64,000 bases of DNA from Rufibacter psychrotolerans (GCF_016924645.1 NZ_JAFFJV010000015.1:62001-126000), one strand, 5' to 3'; numbered from the stretch's first letter, positions 7,103 through 16,890 are shown. Notes: generated from the letters alone by a model not told the origin. A program made the numbers and translations.

Positions 7103-9199
7103 GTGTCATCAGGCTTTTTCCATACCAAAATAGAGTTTCTCAAGGGCGTTGGGCCACAGCGGGCTACCCTGTTGCAGACCGAGCTGGCCATTTTCACCTA
7201 CGGCGACCTCATCCAGCACTACCCGTTCCGGTACATGGACCGCACGCAGTTCCACAGCATCGCGGAGCTCACCGAAGACATGCAGTACGTGCAGATCAAA
7301 GGGCGCATTCTGGAGAAGAACCTGCTGGGCGAAGGGCGCAAACAACGGTTGTCGGCCATCATCCGGGACGCCTCCGGCGAGATGGAACTGGTGTGGTTCA
7401 AGGGCGTGAAGTACATGACCACCCAGCTGAAGGTGAACCATGAGTACATCGCCTTCGGCAAGCCCAGCCTGTTCAACGGCCGGTTCAACATGGCGCACCC
7501 AGAGCTGGAGGAAACCTCTGAGATAAAGCCCGAGCAGACGTTTCTGCAGCCGGTGTACCACACCACCGAGAAACTCAAGAACCACCGCGTAGACAGCAAG
7601 ACCATCAGCAAAATGATGATGGAACTGCTCAAACAGGCGCCCACGCACCTGCCCGAAACGCTCACGCCCGAGCTGGTGGACCGCTACCGCATGGTATCCA
7701 AGCGCGAGGCCATGCTGCAGATCCACTTTCCCAAGAACTGGGACACGCTGCAGGCGGCCCGCTTCCGGCTGAAGTTTGAGGAACTGTTCTACACCCAGCT
7801 CAAGCTGGTGCGCACCGCCACCAAACGCAAAGCCGAACTGGCCGGACAGATCTTCAGCAAAACGCCTACTTTAACCGAGTTTTACAAAAATCACCTTCCT
7901 TTTGACCTTACCAATGCCCAGAAACGGGTGGTGCGCGAGATTTACCAGGACGTAACCAGCGGCAAGCAGATGAACCGCCTCTTGCAGGGCGACGTGGGCA
8001 GCGGCAAAACCATTGTGGCATTCGTGACCATGCTCCTGGCCACCGACAACGGGGCCCAGGCCTGCCTCATGGCGCCCACCGAGATCCTGGCCGACCAGCA
8101 CTACCAGGGCCTGAAGCAGCACGCCGACAAACTGGGCATTGTGCTGGGCAAACTCACCGGCTCCACCAAGAAAGCCGACCGCCGGGTGCTGCACGAGCAA
8201 CTGCGCAGCGGCGAAATGCAGATGATTGTGGGTACGCACGCCCTGCTGGAAGATGAGGTGCAGTTCCAGAACCTGGGCCTGTGCATTGTAGACGAGCAGC
8301 ACCGCTTCGGCGTGGCCCAGCGCTCTAAACTCTGGCAGAAGAACCCCCGCGTGATTCCGCACGTGCTGGTCATGACGGCCACGCCCATTCCGCGTACCCT
8401 GGCCATGACCCTGTACGGCGACCTGGAAGTCTCTGTGATTGACGAGCTGCCCGCCGGGCGTAAGGAAATCATTACCGTGCACCGCTATGACGCCAACCGC
8501 CTGCGGGTGTTCGGGTTTATCAGGGAGCAGCTGAAACTCGGCCGGCAGGCCTACATTGTATACCCGCTCATTGAAGAGTCTGAGGGGCTGGAGTACAAAG
8601 ACCTGATGGACGGCTACGAGAGCGTGACCCGCGCCTTCCCGGAGTACCGCGTGAGCATGGTGCACGGCAAGATGAAGCCGCAGGACAAGGATTTTGAGAT
8701 GCAGCGCTTCCTGAAACACGAAACCCACATTATGGTGGCCACTACCGTGATTGAGGTGGGCGTGAACGTGCCCAACGCCAGTGTGATGGTGATTGAGAAT
8801 GCCGAGCGGTTTGGGTTGGCGCAGCTGCACCAGTTGCGGGGACGCGTGGGCCGGGGCGCTGACCAAAGCTACTGTATCCTGATGACGGGCTACAAGCTCA
8901 GCAAAGAGGGCAAGACGCGCATTGAGACCATGGTGCGCACCAACAACGGCTTCGAGATTGCCGATATTGACCTGAAACTTCGCGGGCCGGGAGATTTGAT
9001 GGGCACCCAGCAAAGCGGCGTGCTGGATCTTCTGATTGCTGATCTGGCAAAGGATGCCAAAATTTTGAAGGAAAGCCGGGCGGCGGCCCTGGAGATCGTA
9101 GAAAAAGACCCGGACTTAAGCCTTCCGGAGCATGCCAACCTGTTGCGGCACATCCGGTCGCTGAGCCATAACACCGTGAACTGGAGCCGGATCAGCTAG
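7103..9199 (+). CDS. recG: ATP-dependent DNA helicase RecG
   Basis: 698 residues, the normal length. RecG reverses stalled replication forks and branch-migrates recombination intermediates. The N-terminal wedge/OB domain (about 1-250) starts with the HhH-like FLKGVGPQRATLL. The helicase core shows Walker A QGDVGSGKTIVA, the DEQH box DEQHRFGVAQR, TATPIPRTLAMT, and the C-terminal LRGRVGRGADQSYC. The start is GTG at 7103; the next in-frame ATG would cut off the wedge domain. It stands alone, with palindrome copies upstream and no close downstream partner. Confidence 0.97.
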   Translation: MSSGFFHTKIEFLKGVGPQRATLLQTELAIFTYGDLIQHYPFRYMDRTQFHSIAELTEDMQYVQIKGRILEKNLLGEGRKQRLSAIIRDASGEMELVWFKGVKYMTTQLKVNHEYIAFGKPSLFNGRFNMAHPELEETSEIKPEQTFLQPVYHTTEKLKNHRVDSKTISKMMMELLKQAPTHLPETLTPELVDRYRMVSKREAMLQIHFPKNWDTLQAARFRLKFEELFYTQLKLVRTATKRKAELAGQIFSKTPTLTEFYKNHLPFDLTNAQKRVVREIYQDVTSGKQMNRLLQGDVGSGKTIVAFVTMLLATDNGAQACLMAPTEILADQHYQGLKQHADKLGIVLGKLTGSTKKADRRVLHEQLRSGEMQMIVGTHALLEDEVQFQNLGLCIVDEQHRFGVAQRSKLWQKNPRVIPHVLVMTATPIPRTLAMTLYGDLEVSVIDELPAGRKEIITVHRYDANRLRVFGFIREQLKLGRQAYIVYPLIEESEGLEYKDLMDGYESVTRAFPEYRVSMVHGKMKPQDKDFEMQRFLKHETHIMVATTVIEVGVNVPNASVMVIENAERFGLAQLHQLRGRVGRGADQSYCILMTGYKLSKEGKTRIETMVRTNNGFEIADIDLKLRGPGDLMGTQQSGVLDLLIADLAKDAKILKESRAAALEIVEKDPDLSLPEHANLLRHIRSLSHNTVNWSRIS

Positions 9200-9225
9200 A
9201 CCTGAGTCTGGGTCTTTTGGAAGAA

Positions 9226-9456
9226 TTAATTCAAAGAGTAAGTAAAGGTTTCTTCAGTAGTTACTTTTTTAATGGTGGGTTCTACAACACTGTTGGTCTG
9301 CTGTGTGAAAGGGAATGTCTCTTGAAAATTAACTGAATAAGCACTTCCCGTTGTAAGATCTTTTTCCTTGCCGATTTCATTGGAGGCGTCATCTTTTAAA
9401 TACTTTCCTACCAAAATCATCCCAACTAAAACAAACATCTTAAACGTAAACTTCAT
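9226..9456 (-). CDS. small exported or membrane protein, unknown function
   Basis: 76 residues starting MKFTFKMFVLVGMILVG, a short positively charged and hydrophobic N-terminus that could be a signal or anchor; the rest is Thr/Glu/Lys-rich. No family is recognised. It is convergent with recG (26 nt between stops) and has an A-rich leader typical for the phylum. The reading frame could be real or fortuitous; the signal-like start favours real. Confidence 0.5.
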   Translation of the reverse strand: MKFTFKMFVLVGMILVGKYLKDDASNEIGKEKDLTTGSAYSVNFQETFPFTQQTNSVVEPTIKKVTTEETFTYSLN

Positions 9457-9892
9457 AATCTAAAAGAAAAAATTAAATGTTTTAAAGTACTACAAATACG
9501 TTACTTCCGCTTAAACTATGATTACCAGAAGGTTAGCTTTCTGTTAAATAATCATATTTCACTTTGTACCGTCTGCTCCATTTTCACCTGCCATTTTTGG
9601 GCAAGCCTTGGAATGTACGGGCCATTAGGGCAGGGGTTCGGCTTCAGTCTGTAAAAAGTTTTCCACAAGCCTGAAGCAAAATAGTCCTATATTATAATAT
9701 TAAATATTTAGTATTTTTTGTCTTTGTCTGCCTGTTTTTCAGGCGGCTGCAAAGTTAAACATTAAATTCATAATCACTAACATTAGCCCCTTACTTCCTG
9801 CTTTTTTCGGGGCTTTGATTTTGCATTTTATATACTTTATGGCTCCTGCTGCGTTATGCGGTATATTTGCCTTACATCACTCTGTAAGAAAT
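9457..9892. other. 436-bp AT-rich gap upstream of a secreted-protein gene
   Basis: No gene seen. Positions about 9690-9720 are an AT-only stretch rich in TATTA and ATTAAATATT that could unwind or hold promoters for the flanking divergent genes. The frame opening at 9815 runs into the next CDS, but its first 26 codons do not look like protein start material; the signal peptide begins at 9893. Confidence 0.5.
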
Positions 9893-11344
9893 ATGCGCAC
9901 CAACTCCCTGTTTCTGTTTGCTTATCTTCTGGTAGTAGTTGCCCTCCTTTCGGCCCCAGTGGCCCGGGCGCAAAAGATAAAGTCGGCGGCCTTTACCTAT
10001 GTGCCTGAAACCGCCGGCGACCAGTACAACCAACGCATCCCCAAAAAGGCGTTCGCCATCAGTCCCACAGACTTCATTATTCTAAGCCGCACCGCCGACA
10101 ACACCTATGCGGTGGAGCGCTACGGCGCCGACCTGAAGGCCACCTGGTCTACCCCCGTGAAATTGGTGGGGCAGGAAACGGTAGAATCCTTTTCCCAGAA
10201 CCAGCAAACGGCGTTGCTGATCACCCACCGCGTCTCGGCGGAGCAAGGCAGCCAGGCGCTGTACGGTCGCTTGTTTGATGTAAAGACCGGCAAGGAGCTG
10301 AAGCAGGCCAAACTGCTGGAAGCGCCCAGCAAGAGCCGCCGGTTGGCCGTAGCCACCTCGGCAGACGGTTCCAAACTGGTAACCTACCATTCCATTACCC
10401 GTGATGAACAACTGCGCTCCATCCAGGCCGTGGTGTATGACGCCGCGCTTACCAAGATCAAAGACCGCCTGTATGATTTTGCCAATGCCGGCCACCAGGT
10501 GAGCGCCCAGGTGCAGATTGACAACCACGGCAACCAGTTTGTGAGCATCCTTACCAACAACTCCATGCGCCTGAGCGTGCGCCGCTACAACAACCGCGAC
10601 AATGAGATTAAGGTAATGGAGGTCATGCTGGGCGGCGTGTTTGACGGCACCAAGGTATACGTGATGGACACCAACTTTAAACTGCACCAGGACAGCAGCC
10701 TGTACGCGGCCGTGCTGGTGGCCGAAGAGAAAACCGGCGCGTACCACAGCCTCAAGATGGTGAGGTTTGACTATGCCGCCGGCAACATGCGCTTTGCCGA
10801 GGAGTTCCGCTTCACCCCCGAGTTCACCGAGAAGGTCACCAAAGCCACTGGCGCCAAGCGCCTGGAAGACCTTTACCTGTCAGACATCCTCATCAGTACC
10901 GAGGGCCAGACCCTGGTGATTGCCGAGAAAAAGTACACCGATGGCGGCGAGCACAGCGACTACCACGCCAAGGAACTGCTGCTCTTTGCCTACAACGAGT
11001 ACCTGCAGCCTACCTGGAACTCGGTGATCCTGAAAGACCAGGTGGCGCCCGCCGCCGAAGGCTTCGCGGGTATCTCGTACAGCGCGCACCTCACCGGCAA
11101 CCGCCTGCAGCTGCTCACCCTGGAAACCATCAAAGGCAAAACCGATCTTTACTCGCGCTCCATTCACCTGTTAACCGGCGCGGCCGAGCCGCCCAAAGCC
11201 GTGGGCCTGAACGTAGCCAATGACAAGCAGGTAGCCTTTGTGAAAGACTTTACCACCTGGCTGGACGAGCGCACCATCACGGCGGTGAACAGACCATCCA
11301 AAGCATCGGCGGGCTTGCGTCTTAGCCGGATCACGTTTAAATAG
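9893..11344 (+). CDS. secreted protein of unknown function
   Basis: 483 residues from the ATG at 9893, which opens a clean signal peptide (MRT, hydrophobic core, APVARAQ cleavage region). The mature part is beta-rich, with repeated strand patterns such as DFIILSRTADNTYAVERYG and GSKLVTYHSITRDE, suggesting a beta-propeller-like fold, but no repeat consensus is clear. An upstream in-frame start at 9815 is possible but would bury the signal peptide. I do not recognise a named family. A palindrome copy follows the stop by 5 nt, then a strong bidirectional terminator. Confidence 0.8.
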   Translation: MRTNSLFLFAYLLVVVALLSAPVARAQKIKSAAFTYVPETAGDQYNQRIPKKAFAISPTDFIILSRTADNTYAVERYGADLKATWSTPVKLVGQETVESFSQNQQTALLITHRVSAEQGSQALYGRLFDVKTGKELKQAKLLEAPSKSRRLAVATSADGSKLVTYHSITRDEQLRSIQAVVYDAALTKIKDRLYDFANAGHQVSAQVQIDNHGNQFVSILTNNSMRLSVRRYNNRDNEIKVMEVMLGGVFDGTKVYVMDTNFKLHQDSSLYAAVLVAEEKTGAYHSLKMVRFDYAAGNMRFAEEFRFTPEFTEKVTKATGAKRLEDLYLSDILISTEGQTLVIAEKKYTDGGEHSDYHAKELLLFAYNEYLQPTWNSVILKDQVAPAAEGFAGISYSAHLTGNRLQLLTLETIKGKTDLYSRSIHLLTGAAEPPKAVGLNVANDKQVAFVKDFTTWLDERTITAVNRPSKASAGLRLSRITFK

Positions 11345-11349
11345 AAGGC

Positions 11350-11385
11350 GTTTAGCGGCTGTTTTCCAGAAAAGAGGCCAAAAAC
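11350..11385. repeat. 36-bp dispersed palindrome, copy 3
   Basis: Begins 5 nt after a stop codon. The right half keeps AGAAAA and GGCCAAAAAC; the loop is CCAG. It is followed 15 nt later by a GC-rich terminator. Confidence 0.8.
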
Positions 11386-11400
11386 GCTAACTCAAACCCC

Positions 11401-11442
11401 AAAAGCCCCATAGTGCACATTTGCGCTATGGGGCTTTTCTTT
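11401..11442. terminator. bidirectional intrinsic terminator
   Basis: 13-bp perfect arms AAAAGCCCCATAG and CTATGGGGCTTTT around a 12-nt loop, with T-rich flanks on both strands. It serves two convergent genes (stops at 11344 and 11462). Confidence 0.85.
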
Positions 11443-11461
11443 TAAAGGCAGCCGTTTGGGG

Positions 11462-11917
11462 TTACTGCGGCACCGTAAAGCTCACGCTCGCCCGGGCCGG
11501 ATATTGCTCCAGCCCCTGGTTGGCTACCCGCGCCTGAATGGAGAAGGCACTTCCCCGGGCAATATCAGCGGGCACCTGGTAGTTGAACAGGAGCGAATCG
11601 GTGCGGGTGATGTTGCTGTACGCGGGCTGGTAGGGCACCTCCCCTATTTTGGTCTCCTGCGTGCCCATGATCATATAGAACTGAATGTCTTTGATCTGCC
11701 CCTCAGACCAATACCGCAGGTCAAAACTCAGGTTGGTGCCGGGCGGCACAGCCGTGGAAGCCGGGGTAACCAGCCGGAACGTGGCAATCCTGGGCACATA
11801 CCCCAAGTCTTCTTTGATGATGTCTTCCAGGTCTTGGGTAGGGTCTTCGTCACAGGCGCTGAAACCAAAAGCAAAGGCCAGCAGAAACAAGGCGATAAGG
11901 TTAGATATGCTTTTCAT
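11462..11917 (-). CDS. lipoprotein of the susC-susD operon (SusE/F-like position)
   Basis: 151 residues from the ATG at 11917. The lipoprotein signal ends FGFSAC with the Cys at residue 22, followed by an acidic DEDPTQD linker that may act as a surface export signal. The remainder looks like one Ig-like beta-sandwich. It starts 13 nt after susD on the same strand, so it is the third gene of the operon, where SusE/SusF-type surface ligand-binding lipoproteins usually lie. There is no sequence match to SusE that I can claim. An extended start 17 codons upstream would spoil the signal peptide. Confidence 0.75.
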   Translation of the reverse strand: MKSISNLIALFLLAFAFGFSACDEDPTQDLEDIIKEDLGYVPRIATFRLVTPASTAVPPGTNLSFDLRYWSEGQIKDIQFYMIMGTQETKIGEVPYQPAYSNITRTDSLLFNYQVPADIARGSAFSIQARVANQGLEQYPARASVSFTVPQ

Positions 11918-11930
11918 TTTAGGGCTGTTT

Positions 11931-13358
11931 TTATTGAAATAACCACAAAGGGCTGGTTTGGGTAACACCGCTGGGCACGCACGTATTCACGCCCGGCTCC
12001 TCATCGGCCAGGTTAGACCGCTGCACCCAGGGATTGCCCGGCAATTGGTTAATGACCGGCTTCTCAAGCCCCACATACACACTGGGGTCGTACTGGTAGC
12101 GGCGCATATCGGTCCAGGTTTCTATCTGCAGGAACAGGGCAATGTACTTCTGCAGCAGGATATCGGCCAGGGTTAAGGTAGCGGGGCTCAGGCCAACGGC
12201 GGGGTTGTCTACATAAGCGGTGATATCGGCTTCAGCCACCCCCACTTTGCGCATGCTGGCTTCAATGCCCCGCCGGTAGGCCAGGTAAGACTCCGCCCGA
12301 TTGGTGTTGAAAAGGGCCTCGGCCAGGATAAACTGGGTCTCGGCGTAGGTAATCAACTGGATAGGGGCCACGTCACGGGTATGCCATGAAGCAGTGGTCA
12401 GGTTCACGTTTGCGGTGGGCTGGTCGCCCACCAAGCGACCGGGGGTAAGCCCCACATAGGTAGGGTTAGTACCGGAGCGCGTCATGTAGATGGGCAGGCG
12501 AGGGTCTGCCGCCCCCTGGAACCTCCCGCCCCGGCCACTCATCAGGTCTACCACGTACGAACTGGGCTGCATGGGCTTGTTGGTGGCATTGCCGATAAAG
12601 CCAAACCACGGATTGGGATTTTGCTGCTCATGGAGCAACTGCAAATCATCAGCGTTGGAGCTGAAAGCCAGGCTGGCTTCCTGAGCAGCGGTGGCCAGGG
12701 CGCCGGGTTGCTTTTCACTCAGGTGCAGAAAGTACCGCGCCCTAATGGCGTGGGCGGCTTTGGTCCACTTGGCCAGGTCTCCGCCGTAGATCAGGTCATT
12801 CTGCACGGTTCGCAGGCTGGGCAGCGAAGGCAAGGGTTGGGCCAGGTCTGACAGGGCTTCCTCCAGCAGGGCAATGATGTGCGTCTGGTAGAGGTCTTCC
12901 ATCTTATCGTAGCAGGGGTACAGGTTGTCGGTGCCCTGGTTGGCCTGGGAGTAGGGAGCATCGCCGTAGACATCGGCCACGGTCATCAGGTTTAACGCCA
13001 GCAGCGTCTTGGCGATGCCCGAATAGTTGAACGCCCCTACCGCCTCGGCCCGGGTGATGATGTCCTGAAGCGTGGGAAAGGCGTCTGAGTAAAACGGCTG
13101 CCACAGTTGATCAAAGCCGTAGGGCGTAAACTGCCCGATGGCCTGCCCCGTGAGGTACTGCGGATACTGGGCCCCGTACTGGGCCGCCCCGTACAGGGTG
13201 TTGGCCGTAAACCGCTGGGCCGAGGGCAGCAGCGTGGGCAGCGTGGCCTCGCCGGCGCTTACCCGTGAGGGGTCAGTGTTCACGTCCAGCAGGTCTCCGC
13301 AGGAAACCAGCAGCAACACGCCCAAGGCCATGGTTATATTGTTGAGTAGCTTTCTCAT
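11931..13358 (-). CDS. susD: SusD/RagB-family outer-membrane lipoprotein
   Basis: 475 residues from the ATG at 13358, giving a lipoprotein signal ending LLLVSC. The opening GDLLDVNTDPSR and TLPTLLPSAQ are those of the SusD-like_2 branch. The body is the helical TPR-like SusD fold; C-terminal TWTDMRRYQYDP is typical of the branch. It acts as the lid and surface receptor over its SusC partner, delivering a ligand for import. The SusC stop is 4 nt upstream. No glycoside hydrolase, peptidase or sensor is adjacent, so the substrate (glycan, peptide or other) is undetermined. Confidence 0.92.
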   Translation of the reverse strand: MRKLLNNITMALGVLLLVSCGDLLDVNTDPSRVSAGEATLPTLLPSAQRFTANTLYGAAQYGAQYPQYLTGQAIGQFTPYGFDQLWQPFYSDAFPTLQDIITRAEAVGAFNYSGIAKTLLALNLMTVADVYGDAPYSQANQGTDNLYPCYDKMEDLYQTHIIALLEEALSDLAQPLPSLPSLRTVQNDLIYGGDLAKWTKAAHAIRARYFLHLSEKQPGALATAAQEASLAFSSNADDLQLLHEQQNPNPWFGFIGNATNKPMQPSSYVVDLMSGRGGRFQGAADPRLPIYMTRSGTNPTYVGLTPGRLVGDQPTANVNLTTASWHTRDVAPIQLITYAETQFILAEALFNTNRAESYLAYRRGIEASMRKVGVAEADITAYVDNPAVGLSPATLTLADILLQKYIALFLQIETWTDMRRYQYDPSVYVGLEKPVINQLPGNPWVQRSNLADEEPGVNTCVPSGVTQTSPLWLFQ

Positions 13359-13362
13359 GAGG

Positions 13363-16300
13363 TTAAAACGTAGCGTTAAGACCAAAATAAATACTGCGGG
13401 TAGCCGGTATGTTGGTACCCACGTACCCAAACACGTTGCTGCCCGGCCCGTAGGCACTCTGCTCGGGGTCAAAGCCTATGAAGGGCGACGTCATCCAGAG
13501 GTTATTGCCGGTTACTGAGGCGGTCAGGTTAGAGAATGGGGTCTTCGCCAACAAGGTCTTGGGCAGCGAATAGCTCAGGCTCACGTTTTGCAGGCGCAGC
13601 ACGCTGGCATCCTGAAAGCCGTTGAACTCCTTGGCCAGCCGGTACCGGAACGACTGGCTGTAGAGACTGGACACGTCAATGACCACCGGGGTAGTGTTCT
13701 CTACCCACACCGGAGCTTCCCTGGTACCCGTATTGATCACGCCGTCAAAGATCACCAGACGGTTGCGCAGGTTGGTCTCTGCCCCGGTGGGCGACTCCCC
13801 ACCCGCAGACCCGTAGCGCATGCGGCGATTTATGTCAAAGGCATCGCCGCCCTTCCTGAAGTTGAACAGAAAACTAAAGCTGAAGTTCTTGAAGGTGAAG
13901 CTGTTGTTCCAGCCGCCCTCAAAGTCTGGAAAAGCGTTGCCTATGTGGGTGTCCTGGGCCAGCGGGGTGCCCAGCCAGTTGTTGTTCACGTCTGGGTACC
14001 CGTTGATGATGACCAGGCGGCCATGGGCCGGATCTCCGGGGTCGTTTACCCGGCTAAGCTCCCAGCCGTACCAATCGCCGGGGCGCCCCCCGGTCTGGAT
14101 GCGCTGTTTCACCCACGGCGATTCTGGCTGAAAGGTGATCACATCCACCCCCTCGGGCATGCTGACTACTTTGCCCCGCAGCCGCGTGAAGTTGAAAATG
14201 CTGCTCCAGCTGAAGTCCCGCGCTTTCAGCACCTCGGCGTCTACCACCAGCTCTATGACCCGGTTCTGGATCTCGCCGGCATTGGCCACGTAGGTGATAA
14301 AGCCCGTGGCCCGGCTGGTAGGAATGGGCACAATCTGGTCTACCGAGTTCTGGATAGCGTAGTTGGCATCTACCCGCAGGCGGTTGCCTAAGAAGGCCAG
14401 CTCCACGCCCAGTTCTATGCCCTTGGTGCGCTCGGGCCGTAACCGCTCAGAGCCTATGGTAGTACTCTGCCTGATGCCCGCCACGCCCAGGAACGGGGGC
14501 AGCGTGCTGTAGTAGGTTCCTAGCAAGTAAGGTGCAGCGTCTTTCCCCACCTCGGCGTAAGAGGCCCTTATTTTTCCGTAGTTGAAGAAGCGGTTCTGCG
14601 AAAGGCCCAGGGTCTCGCTGAAGATGTAGGCCAGGCTCACCGACGGGTAGAAAAACGACCGGTTGGCCACGGGCAAGGTAGAGGACCAGTCATTGCGGCC
14701 GGTCACGTTCAGGAACACGGTTTCTTTGTAGTTCAGCTTGGCGTCTCCAAACACCCCAATGATGTTGCGCTCGGTGGGGAAAGAACGCACCGTGTACTGC
14801 CCCAGGTTGTTCACGCTGTTAAAATCAGGCAAAATGAAGTTGGTACCAGAGCCAATTACATCGGTGGTGTTGATGGCCGTGACCTGATTGCCCAATGAAA
14901 CCGTCAGGCCCAGGTTTTCGCCTAGTTGGCGTTCACCGGTGAGCAGCAGGTTGCTGTTGATTTCCTGGTAGGTGAGGCTTTGCTCAGAAATACTGCCCCG
15001 GCTGGTGGCGGCAATTAACACAGTGGGCCGCGTAATGATGCGCCGGTTGTTGCTGTAATAGTCAATGCCCGCCCGGTAATCCAGAGCAAGCCAATCGGTG
15101 AATTTGTAGTTAAGGCCCACATTCCCGATGATCCGGTTCAGGTCTTCCTCCTGGTAGGCGTTCTCCGCGAAGAACAGCGGGTTATCCAGCTGGGTAGAAT
15201 ACCGGTTCTGGGTTCCGTCTGGGTTGAGGTAGTTGAGCATGTCTACATCTGGCGCGTAGCGCGACGCGTACGAAACCACCCCAGACCCGCCTACCCCGCT
15301 CCTGGGGTTGGTGCCCTGCGAGTTGATGAAATTGGCCGAGGCATCTACCCGTACGCGGTCAGAGGCTTTCAGGGCCCCGGTGACTTTGGCGGTAGTCCGC
15401 TCAAACTCTGAATTGGGCACCACGCCGGTCTGGTCCAGACGGCCCAGAGACGCATAGAAAGTAGCCTGCTCCGTGCCGCCAGAAACCGAAAAGTTGTTCT
15501 GGAACTGGTGCCCGGTCCTGAACACCTGGTCCCACTGGTCATACACGCGCTCTCCGGGTGGAATAGGCGGACCATCGGCCCGGTAGTCGGTGGGGTTGTA
15601 GACTCCGTTGATGCCCCGGCTGTACCGCTCCTGCATGGGCGGTGTGCGGTACACATCATCCACGCTGAAGGAAGTCCGGAAGTTGTACGTGGTTTTCCCC
15701 GCCTGCCCCGATTTGGTGGTGATGATCACGGCCCCGTTGGAAGCCCTGAGCCCGTACAACGCCGAAGCGGCCGGGCCTTTCAGCACCGAGATGGAGGCGA
15801 TGTCGTCTGGGTTGAGATCCGCGAAGCGGTTGGTGTTGGTGAAGATATCACCCGCCCGGCCCCCGGTCAGGTCTGCCTGTTCCCCGGCCCGGCCACCCGT
15901 CAGGTTCGTCTGATTGCTGATCGGGATTCCGTCTACCACAAACAGGGGCTGGTTGTTGGCATTAGGGTTAAGCGAGTTGATGCCCCTGATCACAATGGTG
16001 GAACCCGCCCCCGGAGCGCCGCCGGCACTCTGGATGCTCACCCCGGCCACCCGGCCGCGCAAGGCATTGATAGCGTTGGGCTGGTTGGTTTCCTGAATTA
16101 ACCGGCTGTCTACTTCCTGCACGGCGTAGCTCAGGGCCCGGCGCTCCTGCTCCACCCCAAAGGCGGTGACCACCACCTCGCCCAAGGCCCGGGCATCTTC
16201 CGCCAGACCCACGTTAATGGTCTGCTGGTTGCCCACCGGCACTTCCCGCGTTCGGTACCCAATAAAGGAGAATACCAGTACCGCATTGGGGCCCGAGACA

Positions 16301-16485
16301 GCGATGGTGTACCTGCCGTCTGGCCCCGTAGCCACCCCGTTGGTAGGATTGTCCCTTTCCAGTACGGTTACCCCCGCAAGCACCTCGTTGGTTTTACCGG
16401 AGGTGACCTGCCCCGTGATCCTGATCTGGCCATAAGAGTAGAGGCTCCCCATGACCAGGAATAAAATGCATAGAGATTTTATCAT
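13363..16485 (-). CDS. susC: SusC/RagA-family TonB-linked outer-membrane transporter
   Basis: 1040 residues. A signal peptide ends about residue 19 (YSYGQ); then a carboxypeptidase-D regulatory-like domain (about 22-100), a plug with GEVVVTAFG (102-110) and LFVVDGIPI, and a 22+ strand barrel ending in Phe. It imports ligands captured by SusD using TonB energy. The plug carries an 11-residue tandem duplication with the shared core LTGGRAG (residues 195-205 and 206-216). It is first in the operon with susD and the lipoprotein. About 500 bp of regulatory space lies upstream; no anti-sigma factor gene is adjacent. Confidence 0.95.
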   Translation of the reverse strand: MIKSLCILFLVMGSLYSYGQIRITGQVTSGKTNEVLAGVTVLERDNPTNGVATGPDGRYTIAVSGPNAVLVFSFIGYRTREVPVGNQQTINVGLAEDARALGEVVVTAFGVEQERRALSYAVQEVDSRLIQETNQPNAINALRGRVAGVSIQSAGGAPGAGSTIVIRGINSLNPNANNQPLFVVDGIPISNQTNLTGGRAGEQADLTGGRAGDIFTNTNRFADLNPDDIASISVLKGPAASALYGLRASNGAVIITTKSGQAGKTTYNFRTSFSVDDVYRTPPMQERYSRGINGVYNPTDYRADGPPIPPGERVYDQWDQVFRTGHQFQNNFSVSGGTEQATFYASLGRLDQTGVVPNSEFERTTAKVTGALKASDRVRVDASANFINSQGTNPRSGVGGSGVVSYASRYAPDVDMLNYLNPDGTQNRYSTQLDNPLFFAENAYQEEDLNRIIGNVGLNYKFTDWLALDYRAGIDYYSNNRRIITRPTVLIAATSRGSISEQSLTYQEINSNLLLTGERQLGENLGLTVSLGNQVTAINTTDVIGSGTNFILPDFNSVNNLGQYTVRSFPTERNIIGVFGDAKLNYKETVFLNVTGRNDWSSTLPVANRSFFYPSVSLAYIFSETLGLSQNRFFNYGKIRASYAEVGKDAAPYLLGTYYSTLPPFLGVAGIRQSTTIGSERLRPERTKGIELGVELAFLGNRLRVDANYAIQNSVDQIVPIPTSRATGFITYVANAGEIQNRVIELVVDAEVLKARDFSWSSIFNFTRLRGKVVSMPEGVDVITFQPESPWVKQRIQTGGRPGDWYGWELSRVNDPGDPAHGRLVIINGYPDVNNNWLGTPLAQDTHIGNAFPDFEGGWNNSFTFKNFSFSFLFNFRKGGDAFDINRRMRYGSAGGESPTGAETNLRNRLVIFDGVINTGTREAPVWVENTTPVVIDVSSLYSQSFRYRLAKEFNGFQDASVLRLQNVSLSYSLPKTLLAKTPFSNLTASVTGNNLWMTSPFIGFDPEQSAYGPGSNVFGYVGTNIPATRSIYFGLNATF

Positions 16486-16734
16486 AGTATGTAGGTTAAG
16501 GTGAGGCTACGGCAGAGAACTAATAGACCTAAGGTAGAAATAGTGTATATAAAAAAGAATATTCCATAGTTAAATATTTACACAGTTAAACTGCAGAACC
16601 TCACCAGTTTACAAAGGTTAATACCACACTTAAACGCCTCCTGCTGCAGGGGCAATTCCCAACCACTGAGCAGCTAGAACAGCCCCACCGCCCGCGTACA
16701 GATGACTGCCTAAAAGCTCCTCTGCACCCATGCC

Positions 16735-16770
16735 ATTTTAGGGCAACTCTGGCGAAAACAGCCCTGAAAC
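16735..16770. repeat. 36-bp dispersed palindrome, copy 4
   Basis: Outer arms ATTTTAGGGC and GCCCTGAAAC remain paired at most positions; the centre is diverged. The exact 36-bp length is kept. Confidence 0.65.
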
Positions 16771-16841
16771 ACACCAAAGAATTGCCGAGGCTAGGCCCAG
16801 ATGTTCACCCCAAACCCATAGCCCCGTTACTAGAATTTAGC

Positions 16842-16890
16842 CCTAAAAACAGAAAGCCCCGCTGAGGCAGCGGGGCTTTCTGTTTTTAGG
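16842..16890. terminator. bidirectional intrinsic terminator
   Basis: Long perfect-to-near-perfect hairpin: CCTAAAAACAGAAAGCCCC pairs with GGGGCTTTCTGTTTTTAGG around GCTGAGGCAGC. It lies about 100 nt past the fadE stop on the minus strand. The left flank ATTTAGCC resembles half of a palindrome copy. Confidence 0.85.

Noticed and set aside
9815-9892. Upstream start for the secreted protein at 9893
   Set aside because: It adds 26 residues before a clean signal peptide; the internal ATG fits better.
13359-13472. N-terminal extension of SusD by 38 codons
   Set aside because: It would overlap the susC 3' end and hide the lipoprotein signal that starts at 13358.
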